Positions 25,126 through 33,099 of a DNA stretch of 64,000 nucleotides are shown here, in pieces. The DNA lies in contig CM049322.1 in assembly GCA_026874595.1 (NCBI GenBank), positions 43,772,840 through 43,836,839 of the forward strand. The letters are read 5' to 3'. The position numbers and the translations under genes are program-made. The stretch's first letter is position 1, and the number at the start of each line of letters is the position of its first letter. The notes under the pieces were generated by a model. That model was not told where the DNA came from. It worked only from the letters and a program-made list of their open reading frames with translations, and searched no databases. Source of the stretch: Sipunculus nudus. Its lineage: Eukaryota; Annelida; Sipuncula; Golfingiida; Sipunculidae.

Positions 25126-28100
25126 GAGGGGGAGCGAAAAAAAGAGAGAGGAAGGGACAGATAGAAAGAGATATAGATGGACAGGCACAGAGAGACGGGG
25201 AGAGAGAGAAAAAGAGAGATATAAGGCCAAAAAAAAAATAAGGTATGGTTCTCAGGCACTTTTTATCAGAAATCAGTGCGGGCGGGCGGTATTTTATTTT
25301 TGACCTTTTTTTGGATGTTTCGATAAAAATGTCATATAATCAGGAAAAAGCATGAAAACAACAATTTTTTTTCTAAACACTACATAAATTGTATTATTTA
25401 TCTTCTTGAAAGATAAAAATCAAAATAAAAATTTTTGATGCGGGGGGTTAAAATTGACGCGGGCGGTGCCTGAGAACCATACCTTTTATTTTTTTGACCT
25501 AAAACAGAGGAACAAAGTGAGACAGTGAGACCTAGAGAAATGGTCCGGCAGCCAAAAGTCATTTTTTCAGCTAACCTTGTTTTATGGTCTTAAGTTTTTA
25601 AGTATCATGTGTAAGAAATAAGTTGGTTGGCCCTCTATCAGCCTTTTGCAATTTTTACTAATTAGCATAAAACAAAATGGCCGCCAAAATAATGCTAAAC
25701 AGCAAAAAATGCCATAATTACCTTTACATTTGACTTAGAGGGTCATCCAATACATTAATTCTAGGGTATCATGACCCAGAGAATTCTTTTTTTGGTATTG
25801 TTTTAGTCATAATGACCACCATTTTTAAAGTAGCTGTTGTCCCATTTGAAATAAATGTAAATGTACTGGACACATGATTTTGTTAGTACCCATGTTCCAA
25901 AGCATTCTGCAAATCGAGAGTAATAAATTAAACTAATTAAACACTCAAGTATATATGAAGATGAGATGATCAAACGTTCCGGAAAAACGGCTGTTATACA
26001 TTTTGAAAATAATATGCTTTTCTGTGACCTATGTATGGCCTTCATAATGAAACAGTAAGAGTGAAACTGCCGTTATCCACAGTTTTTATTTCTCCCCCCC
26101 CCCCCCCCCCTTGTGTCACGACGAGGCCCGATATTTACAATTTAGGCGAGATTTTGCTTGGTTGGGGGTGGATTATGTGAGCATGATCTGCGTCCTTTTA
26201 AATAAAAATGGCACCTTTGCAGAAATAACATGGGAACATGGGGGGGGGGGGGGGGGATGAGAACAGTTGCAGCCGGCCTCTTTCATAATACAGATTAAAA
26301 CAAGTACTTAAAGAAACTATTAACACGGTAATATTACTATTTTTTTCATTATTGATAAATATTGCATGACAGTGTAATGAAATTTTATGCATGGGTTCGA
26401 ATGAAATATTTGATGGGGATTGTCTTTTCATTCTTAATATAAAGAATATTCATATAATAATAGAGGTGATCTAGAATGATTAATAATATAATATTTTCCC
26501 CGTTTCTATATCAAACAAATAAAATTATACAAAAAAATCTTTTATACGAATATGCTTACTTATATATTCATTATTCAGATTCTTGGTCACGAGGCATAAG
26601 AAATTGCTTTTCATTTTTATGGGAACCAATAACATCAAAACACGTTTAGCACTTCAGGGAAGTATACGGTGACCTAGTCCTCTCAAGTTAAACACGGGGC
26701 ACAACATAATCTCCTTGGATGAGATAATTATAATATCCAGAGCTAAAAACATGTTTGTATTTGACAGGCGCGGTAAGATGCGAGTACAAACGTATGTTCG
26801 ACATCCACTCCAGCGAAAAAGGGAAAGTCTTCGCCAAAAAACGCTACTACCCAGAGGGGACGACCTTGACCTTCAAATGTCTGTCAAAGATAGAATCTGG
26901 GATCACGTGGATGTGGAGACGTTCTGACGAAGGCGTTGAGAATGTTCTCGCCAGAGACGGCTCGCTACTGTCCGGGGTGAAGATATTACTTGAGGACCGG
27001 TACACCATTTCCCAACTGAATTCTAATTATGACTTACAAGAGAATACGCTCACTATCACAGGTGGGTTTGCTTTGCGAATAAGGGTGAATCCAACATTCT
27101 CAATCAGTGTTCCGTAATTTTTCTTTGAGTGAAGACATTGTGGAATAGAGGTGCGGACCGGACCGCTTAATCCGGTCCGGTCCACAGTTTTGCGCTTGAC
27201 CGAACCAGGCCGGTATTACAAAATACCGGACCGCCTACCCCTGGACCGGATCGGTCCAGACCGTCCCTTCTGAAATTTATTGGTTTGTGTAATTGCTGAA
27301 TTTTGTTCAAGTTCACCCTGCAACTCTTTGTTTTGAACATTGTGCTTGGGTTTGTAGGTAGCTTACAAGTAAAGACACATTATCCCCAATTAATGTACTG
27401 AACCACTGGCAGAAATTTTGCTTCAAGCAATTTTTCCAGCTAGTTTAGAAATAAAATTTCAGGGTGTATAAAGAGGGTTTTTTTTGGGGGTCAGTAGAAT
27501 GATTTACTGATTAATAAATCATTTTTGTGGCGACAGCATGTATAATATCATTTAAACTGTTTTTAATTTTAATTAAATAAATGGAGCGGGCCGCTTTGAC
27601 TGGTCCATCTTCAGTAACGGACCGCCTACAGCTGGACTGGGCAATGATTAGACCGCTGTGGTGATGGACCGGACTATGAGGGGGTGGTCCGGTTCGGTCT
27701 GCACCTCTTTTGTGTTGTCTATGCTCTGTCCTGTGTCCACGTGGTTTTTCGCAATAATTGTTTTACGATCATTTTGAAAAATACACTTCGGCCTCATATT
27801 AATATGCAGAAATTCTACGAAATTTTGTAGAATTTAAGGACCTGATTTAATGCAAAATTACGATATTTACTTTGCGACACAGTCTAATTGTTTTTAATAA
27901 GAAAACCTCTGCCCGATGTAAGTCACTCCACAGAGGTCAAGGTAAGACATTTAAGCGCAAGAAAGACGTTATTCCTTATTCACTCTTTGGCAATCGGCGG
28001 AATATTTCCTGCAATGTGTGTACAGGCCAGAATATTTTAATGGCTCAAATGACTAACCCCCTCGCCCCTAAATACCCTTTTTACGAGCAAATTAAACATT

Positions 28101-28518
28101 AATTAACATGGATATTTATATTGAATTGGGTTTTACCTCATATCCATTTCTTTTAATGAGCAGATGCCAAGCCTTATGACAGTGGGACCTACATTTGTCA
28201 GACATCAAACGAAGGGACTGCCTTCAGCTCCAGAAAAATCACCGTAGCAGGTAAAGGACGGCCATCTCAGGCAAAAAGAACTTACCTGTAACTGGAAAAG
28301 AAAATTATTACAACATTTACACATGTGGATTTGTAGGGTAAATTTTTACTTTTGCACTTGTATGTGTGACTTATTTCTCCAATGGAATGAGATTTTCAAC
28401 TAATATTCTAGCATGATGATATACAATTTATCTACTTTTTGTCAAAATAGTAAAATTTCCCTCTATAACTGCAATTATTCTGTACGTGGTAGTATTCTCA
28501 GCTGTTAAAACGTAAGAC

Positions 28519-28583
<65 letters not shown>

Positions 28584-28725
28584 TTATTTATATTCATACA
28601 TATTGTAAAAATGTATATATATAATGTTAATATTATACCCATACTTATAGGTACACGCAAATGTATTATATATTATATATTATATAACATTATATTAATG
28701 TATTTGTTAATATAGTTTATTTAGC

Positions 28726-28760
<35 letters not shown>

Positions 28761-31700
28761 ATATATATAAATATATAGGGAAACTGAGCGATACGTCTGT
28801 GACGATGACAACCAGCGCCCCTCTGAAGGCGGCCGGTCAGGTGGAAATTACCAACGGTGATAAAATCACAGTCACGTGCGTTACTCACGCTGCCAATGTG
28901 CAGCCAACCGTAGTGGTGCTCCTTGGTAACAGGACCCTTCAGAAGTACATGGAACCAAATCCTGTTGTTCAAACGGACAAGGGCGAAGGGTAAGCTATAA
29001 CTAAGGTTATATAGCTATTTGATCATTGTCATGGAGAGAACTGTTTACCTTTTTGTCATGGTATAATTTCGTAACACTTTAACACTTTTTTTTGCATATA
29101 AGATACATATATATTCAGCTCGTTGCATCTTTTTTGGTTTTCATGAACGATGGACTTCCGTATATTTTAATATTACATGCAAAAATAACATGCACTGAAA
29201 TAATAAAAGAAAAAAATCAATGTACAAACACTGTTTCTTAAGACTGTTAACTAGAGAAATTTGTTTAATAAAATGAAGGGGACTTTTTTTTTATTCAAAA
29301 CAGTTTGTTTCTGATGAACCAGTCTTTGAGACAGAACTTTAACATTTAAGCGGTTACGAAGAATTTCGGAACACTTACTGTTAAACAGTTTAAAAAAAAA
29401 CATAAGGACATCACAATGGCGTATTCTGTTCATCACCTTCACAGAACAAAAAGTACATAAACCATTCACAGCACTCTCTCTTAAAAGTTGCCTATACAAT
29501 TCAGTATATTAAATGGACTAGCCTGGATTATATCATCGATTACTTATCTGCTATGTTAAACTACTATTGCAGATTGTTAATTACCTAACTAGAATTTTGC
29601 CTTCTAAGTGTTTCGTAAACGTTTTCATATGGGGAAATACATGGCCGATCACAGATTTACACCCATGTCGGTAACACACGTATCCGGCGTACCAACCGCT
29701 TTGCTATTGGAGCAAGCTTCATCAGCGAAACCGTTCGGTCCGCTTTTATATGCACCCTGTTTCAAGACCCCTCTTAAAGAGCGTGCTGCTGTCAGAACAA
29801 GCATAGTTATCCTTGGAGTCACACTTTTTGTGAACTAGGTGGCGGCAATTACCCAATTAACTGAAACCATCATTCCCCTGGCCCATCCCTTGGGTGTCAT
29901 CCCGGACGAGCCCCCATTTGCTATGTAAACAACTTGTTAAGGGGAAATATATGGCAGTTAGCGGATTCGAACCGATGTCAGTCGCGCACATGTCCGGCGT
30001 TCCAACCGCTTCGCTAGAAAAGCAAGCTTAACAAGCGAGACAGTTTGCTTCGCTTTTATATGCACCCCTTTACATAAGGAATGCAATTCGTCGTCATGTG
30101 AGGGCCCTTATTGTGAAATGCTCCCCAACCCGTGTTTCCACTAACTTATTCTGCCCATATTCCCACTTTCGTTCGCGCATAAGTGATTGTACATCTGTGA
30201 ATATTCCTTAATGACTTTCCTGAAACCAGTCAATGTTTATCAAAATCTAACCGGTTCTTCATTGGCCAATTCCCGAAATAGTCTGGTTACGCGAGTTATA
30301 GTTGTTTACAAACACACAAACAAGATTACCAGGGGTCACGCGCTTGCCGGAAATGGAAATAATACAGACAAACAGAGAGACTGTAAAACAGAGTGTAACT
30401 GTAAAATTTGCCGAGTTATAAGCATTTACCTGAAATCTTGTTTCCTCACGTTTGAAGAGATAAAGTGCGAGATTTGGCGTGACTTGCAGTGATATCTTGT
30501 CAAGCTGGTCATATGTTACGATATGCCGACAACTACACCTGTGTAACTGTAAAATTAGCCGAGTGATAAGCATTTATCTGAAATCTCATTTTTTATCGTA
30601 TGATGAGATATACTGCGAAATTTGGCTTGACTTGCAGTATTATTTTGTCAAGCTGGTCATACATTACAATAAGCCGACAACTAAACCTGTGTAACTATAA
30701 ATGTCATCGAGTTATAAGCATTTCCGTGAAGTCTCGTTTTTATCTCGTTTGACGAGATATAGTGTGAGATTTGGCGTGACTTGCAGTGTTATCTTGTCTA
30801 GTTGGTCATATATTATGATACGCCGACAACTAGACATATGTAACAGTAAATTACGCCGAGTTATAAGCATTTGTATGAAATCACTTTTTTTCTCGTTTGG
30901 CGAGATTTAGTGCGAGATTTGGCAAGACTTGGAATATTATCTTGTCAAACTATATGTAACGAAATGACGAAAACAAAACCTGTGTAGCTGTAAACGTCAC
31001 CGAGGTATAAGCATTTCCGTGAAGTCTCGTTCTTTTCTCGTTTGTTGGGATATGGTGCGATATTTGAACAATCTTTAGTCTTATCACGTCCAGCTGACCA
31101 AATGTTGCGAAATGCCAAAAACTAGACCCGTCTAGCTTAAAAAGTCGCCATGTTATAAGCATATCCGTGAAGTCTCGTTTTTTTTTGCGTTTGACAAGAT
31201 ATAGTGCAATATTTCGCGGGACTTCTAGTTTTAACATGTCAAGCTAGCCATAAGCTACCCAATGACGAAAACCCGGTCTCTGTAGCTAAAAAATTAACAA
31301 AGATATAAAAAATGTAGCATGAATATTTTAATATTATCAAGTTTTTACCCAAAAATGCGTAACCATGGTAACCGCAAACGAAGCTAGCTACATATCATAT
31401 GAAAGACCATAAGATGTCCAACAAAATGAGCTATAGTTTATGTTTGTAACATATACAATTTTGGAGATATGGCTCGAAACGTATATGTCGTAGGTTATTG
31501 ACTGCAGCGCCTCCAAGCGGCCATATTAAAAATGAGAAACAATTTCGAAGTCGAGGCCTCTAGGGTATCTGTAAGCGAAATATCGCCAAGTCACGTTTCC
31601 TTGACTTTCGACCGATGTAGACCAATAACAATAGGCGGCCAGGACTTCTACAAGCTACGAAAGCGATTGATTCAAAATTGTGACCTGTAGAGATGGGACA

Positions 31701-32816
31701 TACAAACAAACAGACAGACAGACGGGTATACGGAACTGAAGAATATGCAAATATGCAAATACACGTGGATGATTCTGGCATAGGTAATAATGGTGTTGTG
31801 TCGACATACATGAATGTGATACAGTGAAAGAGTAACGAAGACTGCATTAAGTGAAATGTATTAACTCGGTTACCCATGCAGAAAGTTTTACACAGGTACA
31901 TGTGTGTGTGTTCTAATTATTATCAACATACTGTCAAATTAATATTACCGTCAAATTTAGAATACGAGATTTGGAAATGTACGAAGACAGACATCGTGTT
32001 ACAGTGACTGCCACAGAGGTTCCCATTTCCTGTGACGATGACGACAAAACGTTAACCTGCACAGCCACAGCCCCAGTAAACCAATTCGCTAACAAAGATA
32101 TGAAGATCAAGGTCACAGGTAGGTCTCACAATTCATACCCACAGCATTTCTTTTTTTTCATCTGTATCCAATCAATATAATCATGTGTCGTGGGTGCTAC
32201 ACCTACATCGTCAAACATTGTACGACTTATTCCTGATTTTGAATTATAATGATTTCTTACAAATATATACGATATTTGGTTTTAGTGCCATATACCACGT
32301 AAGGTTAATAATCGAGTCTTTGTGGTACATATGTACAGAAAAACCGTCGAATGGTTCGAAAAGGATTCGTATGCAGCCCTGCACAAATAACTCAACTTGT
32401 ACAATTTACTATAGTGGTTTATCCATAATTTTCACATGCGACCTGTATGTGACATCTGGGTTGCAGTGTTTATGTTTAGTGGCAGCCTCCATGAACGGAA
32501 GCGAAACAGCGACTTGTGACATCTGGCAGCCCCCGTAAATGGTTTCGAGAAACTGGGAGATAAAACATTAGGGTTCGATAAGGGCCATTGGATGCGACAT
32601 TTCTCGAACAAATGTTATATGCATTACGAATATTATAATGTACATTTTAAAATGATATATGACTTAAATTTTCTACATGCTTGTTTTTTAGCATTTTTTA
32701 ACACTTTTATCTTTGTTTCAGGTTGCGGTGATAATACAGGGGCAGCCACTGTCGTTTTCGCCACAAGGTTGTACTTACTGCTGTCCATGATACCGCTGTT
32801 GTTTGTTGTCTTGTGA
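14467..32816 (+). CDS. Four-Ig-domain cell-surface protein, probably GPI-anchored (10 exons, 499 aa)
   Basis: Joining 14467-14500, 21512-21784, 23097-23168, 23975-24080, 24788-24957, 26768-27061, 28164-28250, 28779-28989, 31961-32118 and 32722-32816 gives 1500 bases, one frame, ending at a TGA. All junctions are GT-AG and all phases agree. Seen in the product: signal peptide at residues 1-19; Ig 1 with C48, W61 and C114; a short atypical Ig 2 with C150, C186 and C195; Ig 3 with C256, W266 and C328 in DSGTYIC; Ig 4 with C379, C440 and C449 but no core Trp; and a hydrophobic tail (about 484-499) ending the protein. Family knowledge: such proteins act at the cell surface in adhesion or recognition. 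The GPI anchor is inferred from the tail. No orthologue is recognised. NxS/T sites suggest glycosylation. The exon and domain pattern suggests duplication of an Ig 1-Ig 2 block. Confidence 0.75.
14707..14754. repeat. AT microsatellite in intron 1
   Basis: Uninterrupted TA dinucleotides. Confidence 0.9.
14755..16257. other. Intron 1 sequence with a small GGGGGAGTGGAAATAAG repeat
   Basis: Mostly featureless intron. At 15565-15662 the phrase GGGAGTGGAAATAAGCAT and its C-rich complement recur about three times. A C run lies at about 16085-16110. No exon in the needed phase was found. Confidence 0.45.
16258..17009. repeat. Degenerate tandem array, about 33-bp unit, left part
   Basis: The phrase 'ctgattaatggaatatattc' followed by a variant of 'caggtttg' recurs roughly every 33 bases with many substitutions. 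The same type of array continues at 20754-20955 and 21300-21390, so insertions have split one original array. Confidence 0.75.
18468..18956 (-). pseudogene. Two decayed exons inside the transposon
   Basis: On the minus strand, 18956-18877 and 18545-18468 are joined by a good donor (aataag|gtaggt) and acceptor (ttttgcag|gct) in phase 0. They read [17 protein letters not shown], then [19 protein letters not shown], up to a TAA. One in-frame stop interrupts the first exon. The helix-forming, charged sequence looks protein-derived. It may be leftover transposon protein or a captured host exon; family unknown. Confidence 0.35.
19644..19917 (-). pseudogene. Coding-like frame inside the transposon, unknown family
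   Basis: The minus strand is open without a stop from 19917 to 19644 (about 90 codons) and is GC-richer than its surroundings. It includes [20 protein letters not shown] and [15 protein letters not shown]. It ends shortly after the latter with a stop. It may be another exon of the element's former gene. Nothing is recognised by family. Confidence 0.3.
20029..20152. mobile_element. Small hAT-like MITE flanked by AT repeats
   Basis: Left AGGGGCGGATAATGGATTTT and right GGGGATCCGCCACTG are imperfect inverted ends of the CAGGGGCGGATCC type also seen at 9816-10041. It lies between TA microsatellites, which hides the target duplication. Confidence 0.45.
20153..20262. repeat. TA and TG microsatellite
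   Basis: A long ATATCT/TA run passing into a TG run (about 20234-20261). The two frames through it are low-complexity only. Confidence 0.9.
20956..21292 (+). repeat. GC-rich retro-inserted block with A-rich tail
   Basis: About 330 bases of GC-rich sequence interrupt the AT-rich 33-bp array and end in AAATAAAAAAAATC, as if a transcript had been reverse-copied. The minus strand is open along the block (R/S/T-rich) but this frame runs out into the array, so I do not call it a gene. Source transcript unknown; it could be a SINE or a processed fragment. Confidence 0.4.
21512..21784 (+). CDS. Ig gene exon 2: rest of signal peptide and first half of Ig 1
   Basis: Acceptor 'gtatttttcag|gtt', donor 'gtcag|gtacgt', phase 1 to 1, 273 bases. 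It encodes the B-strand cysteine (NVTITC) and the core tryptophan (NFTWVR) of an Ig domain, plus N-glycosylation sites NVT and NFT. The second Ig cysteine is absent here and comes from exon 3. Confidence 0.8.
22285..22510. repeat. GC-rich near-tandem repeat in intron 2
   Basis: Three copies of TTTCCGCGTGCATGGAAAAG (near 22347, 22424 and 22488), each followed by GACACATGA or GGGG, lie within sequence rich in GCGCGC. An inverted copy lies at 21884-21910. Confidence 0.6.
23097..23168 (+). CDS. Ig gene exon 3: second half of Ig 1
   Basis: Acceptor 'cattctag|gtg', donor 'caaaag|gtaagt', phase 1 to 1, only 72 bases, encoding [16 protein letters not shown] and onward. The cysteine in LFGC lies 66 residues after the exon 2 cysteine, the usual Ig disulfide spacing. 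The exon was too short to appear as a frame with a start and was found from this requirement. Confidence 0.7.
23543..23589. repeat. AT microsatellite in intron 3
   Basis: Uninterrupted TA run. Confidence 0.9.
23975..24080 (+). CDS. Ig gene exon 4: first half of atypical Ig 2
   Basis: Acceptor 'cttgtag|tga', donor 'accgacag|gtattt', phase 1 to 2, 106 bases. It encodes [15 protein letters not shown] and a cysteine (QKAC) followed by an N-glycosylation site (NVT). It is much shorter than exon 8, its counterpart in the second block, so Ig 2 may lack some strands. Confidence 0.65.
24340..24727 (-). mobile_element. Interspersed element in intron 4, with tRNA B-box-like motif
   Basis: The right edge ends AATCCTAGATCCGCCCCTG, the hAT-like end seen elsewhere in the window. 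Inside, the minus strand has GGGTTCGATTCAC, a match to the polymerase III B box, suggesting a tRNA-derived segment. A C run lies at about 24364-24387. The left boundary is not clear. Confidence 0.35.
24788..24957 (+). CDS. Ig gene exon 5: second half of Ig 2
   Basis: Acceptor 'gttttag|aga', donor 'ctaacag|gtaaaa', phase 2 to 1, 170 bases. It contains [10 protein letters not shown] and the motif [10 protein letters not shown]. The same C-DDD-xxx-L-x-C spacing is repeated in exon 9, which marks exons 5 and 9 as duplicates. Confidence 0.75.
25079..25215. repeat. GA-rich microsatellite in intron 5
   Basis: A pure GA run at 25079-25122, then degenerate GA/GGGA sequence. The long frames on either strand here are low complexity. 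Confidence 0.9.
25240..25485. mobile_element. 246-bp MITE with perfect 19-bp inverted ends
   Basis: AAGGTATGGTTCTCAGGCA at 25240-25258 is exactly complemented at 25467-25485. The copies point outwards around an AT-rich core with GCGGGCGG near both ends. Flanks are A/T runs, so the target duplication is unclear. No coding capacity. Confidence 0.75.
25486..26767. other. Intron 5, remainder
   Basis: Unique-looking AT-rich intron with a C run (about 26094-26110) and a G run (about 26240-26256). No further exon seen. Confidence 0.4.
26768..27061 (+). CDS. Ig gene exon 6: first half of Ig 3
   Basis: Acceptor 'atttgacag|gcg', donor 'atcacag|gtgggt', phase 1 to 1, 294 bases. It carries the Ig cysteine (LTFKC) and core tryptophan (GITWMW), then the strand pattern ending NTLTIT. 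An extra cysteine (VRC) sits near its start. The layout is the same as exon 2. Confidence 0.8.
27147..27708. mobile_element. 562-bp hAT-like MITE in intron 6
   Basis: Left end AGAGGTGCGGACCGGACCGC and right end GGTTCGGTCTGCACCTCT are inverted with about two mismatches. The ends are packed with CCGGACC words while the middle is AT-rich. The size, ends and lack of coding suggest a hAT-type MITE. No clean 8-base duplication is seen. Confidence 0.65.
28164..28250 (+). CDS. Ig gene exon 7: second half of Ig 3
   Basis: Acceptor 'atgagcag|atg', donor 'gtagcag|gtaaag', phase 1 to 1, 87 bases. It encodes the textbook Ig F-strand DSGTYIC, followed by a G-strand ending KITVAG. The cysteine is 72 residues from that of exon 6. 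Confidence 0.8.
28522..28777. repeat. AT microsatellites up to the exon 8 acceptor
   Basis: TA runs at about 28522-28579 and 28726-28777. The second reaches the AG that starts exon 8. Confidence 0.9.
28779..28989 (+). CDS. Ig gene exon 8: first half of Ig 4
   Basis: Phase 1 to 2, 211 bases, donor 'gaagg|gtaagc'. It encodes KITVTC (Ig B-strand) and VVVLLGN at the place where the core Trp is expected, so this domain lacks it. The acceptor AG lies directly at the end of a TA microsatellite, with no pyrimidine tract. Confidence 0.7.
29630..30090 (-). mobile_element. Two tandem tRNA-derived SINE copies
   Basis: On the minus strand the second copy has a polymerase III A box (TAGCGAAGCGGTTGG, about 30015-30002) and B box (GGTTCGAATCC, 29973-29963) about 40 bases apart, as in a tRNA. 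The first copy (about 29650-29715) has the same layout with a decayed B box. Both share GCAAGCTT and CGCTTTTATATGCACCC on the plus strand, roughly 310 bases apart. This looks like a SINE and not a working tRNA gene, as no full cloverleaf closes. Confidence 0.55.
30390..31290 (+). repeat. 148-bp tandem array in intron 8, about 6 copies
   Basis: The landmark GTGTAACTGTAAA (and variants) recurs at about 30391, 30540, 30689, 30837, 30983 and 31130, followed each time by GAGTTATAAGCATTT and GTGCGAGATTTGGCGTGAC-like words. Divergence rises toward the right end. Confidence 0.85.
31961..32118 (+). CDS. Ig gene exon 9: second half of Ig 4
   Basis: Acceptor 'aaatttag|aat', donor 'gtcacag|gtaggt', phase 2 to 1, 158 bases. 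It contains [14 protein letters not shown] and [14 protein letters not shown]. The second cysteine is 70 residues from that of exon 8, a normal Ig spacing. Confidence 0.75.
32339..32538 (+). CDS. Alternative last exon of the Ig gene (secreted form?)
   Basis: Acceptor 'atgtacag|aaa' in phase 1 matches exon 9. The frame encodes 66 residues rich in cysteine ([26 protein letters not shown]) and ends at a TAA. Joined to exon 9 it would give 534 residues without a membrane tail. A good donor (ccccc|gtaaat) overlaps the stop; spliced to 32722 it would be in the wrong phase and stop within three codons. It may be an alternative 3' exon or a relic of a further Ig half-domain. Confidence 0.4.
32722..32816 (+). 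CDS. Ig gene exon 10: hydrophobic C-terminal tail
   Basis: Acceptor 'ttgtttcag|gtt', phase 1, 31 residues from [17 protein letters not shown] through a 15-residue hydrophobic stretch to a TGA. The pattern of small residues, a short spacer and a terminal hydrophobic run with no charged tail fits a GPI-attachment signal; a bare membrane anchor is the alternative. No AATAAA is seen just after the stop. Confidence 0.65.
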
Positions 32817-32877
32817 TCAACTTGATTTACTCCGTAATTCATAACAGAAGAGAATGAATCAAACAAAGGACCCATAG

Positions 32878-32930
32878 GTCAGGTTGCTCAGCTGGAGAGC
32901 ATAACTTGTAACACGCGGGCCTGATATAAA
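32878..32930 (+). repeat. tRNA-like fragment (A box only)
   Basis: GGTTGCTCAGCTGGAGAGC matches a tRNA D-arm with the A box, followed by an anticodon-arm-like stretch. No B box (GGTTCGA) follows, so this is a decayed tRNA-derived element and not a tRNA gene. It lies just after the Ig gene. Confidence 0.35.
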
Positions 32931-33099
32931 ATGTGACATTTATATTTTAGAGGAAGGTAACAAATTTTGAAACAGCACGAACTAGTCACACCGAAAGAAA
33001 CAGAAAATCTCTAAACATTATGCATAATAGATGGACCCAAATATTTCCTAAAAAAATGCAGTGGGACTAATTTTTGCTGACAGATGTTGCATGCTGGGT

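Noticed and set aside
25053-25303. Frames through the GA microsatellite
   Set aside because: R/E or L/S repeats only.
29963-30018. A tRNA gene on the minus strand
   Set aside because: A and B boxes are present, but I could not close an acceptor stem, and a second diverged copy exists; SINE preferred.
31560-31901. 113-codon minus-strand frame
   Set aside because: It crosses satellite-like and microsatellite sequence and lies within an intron of the Ig gene; composition is not protein-like.
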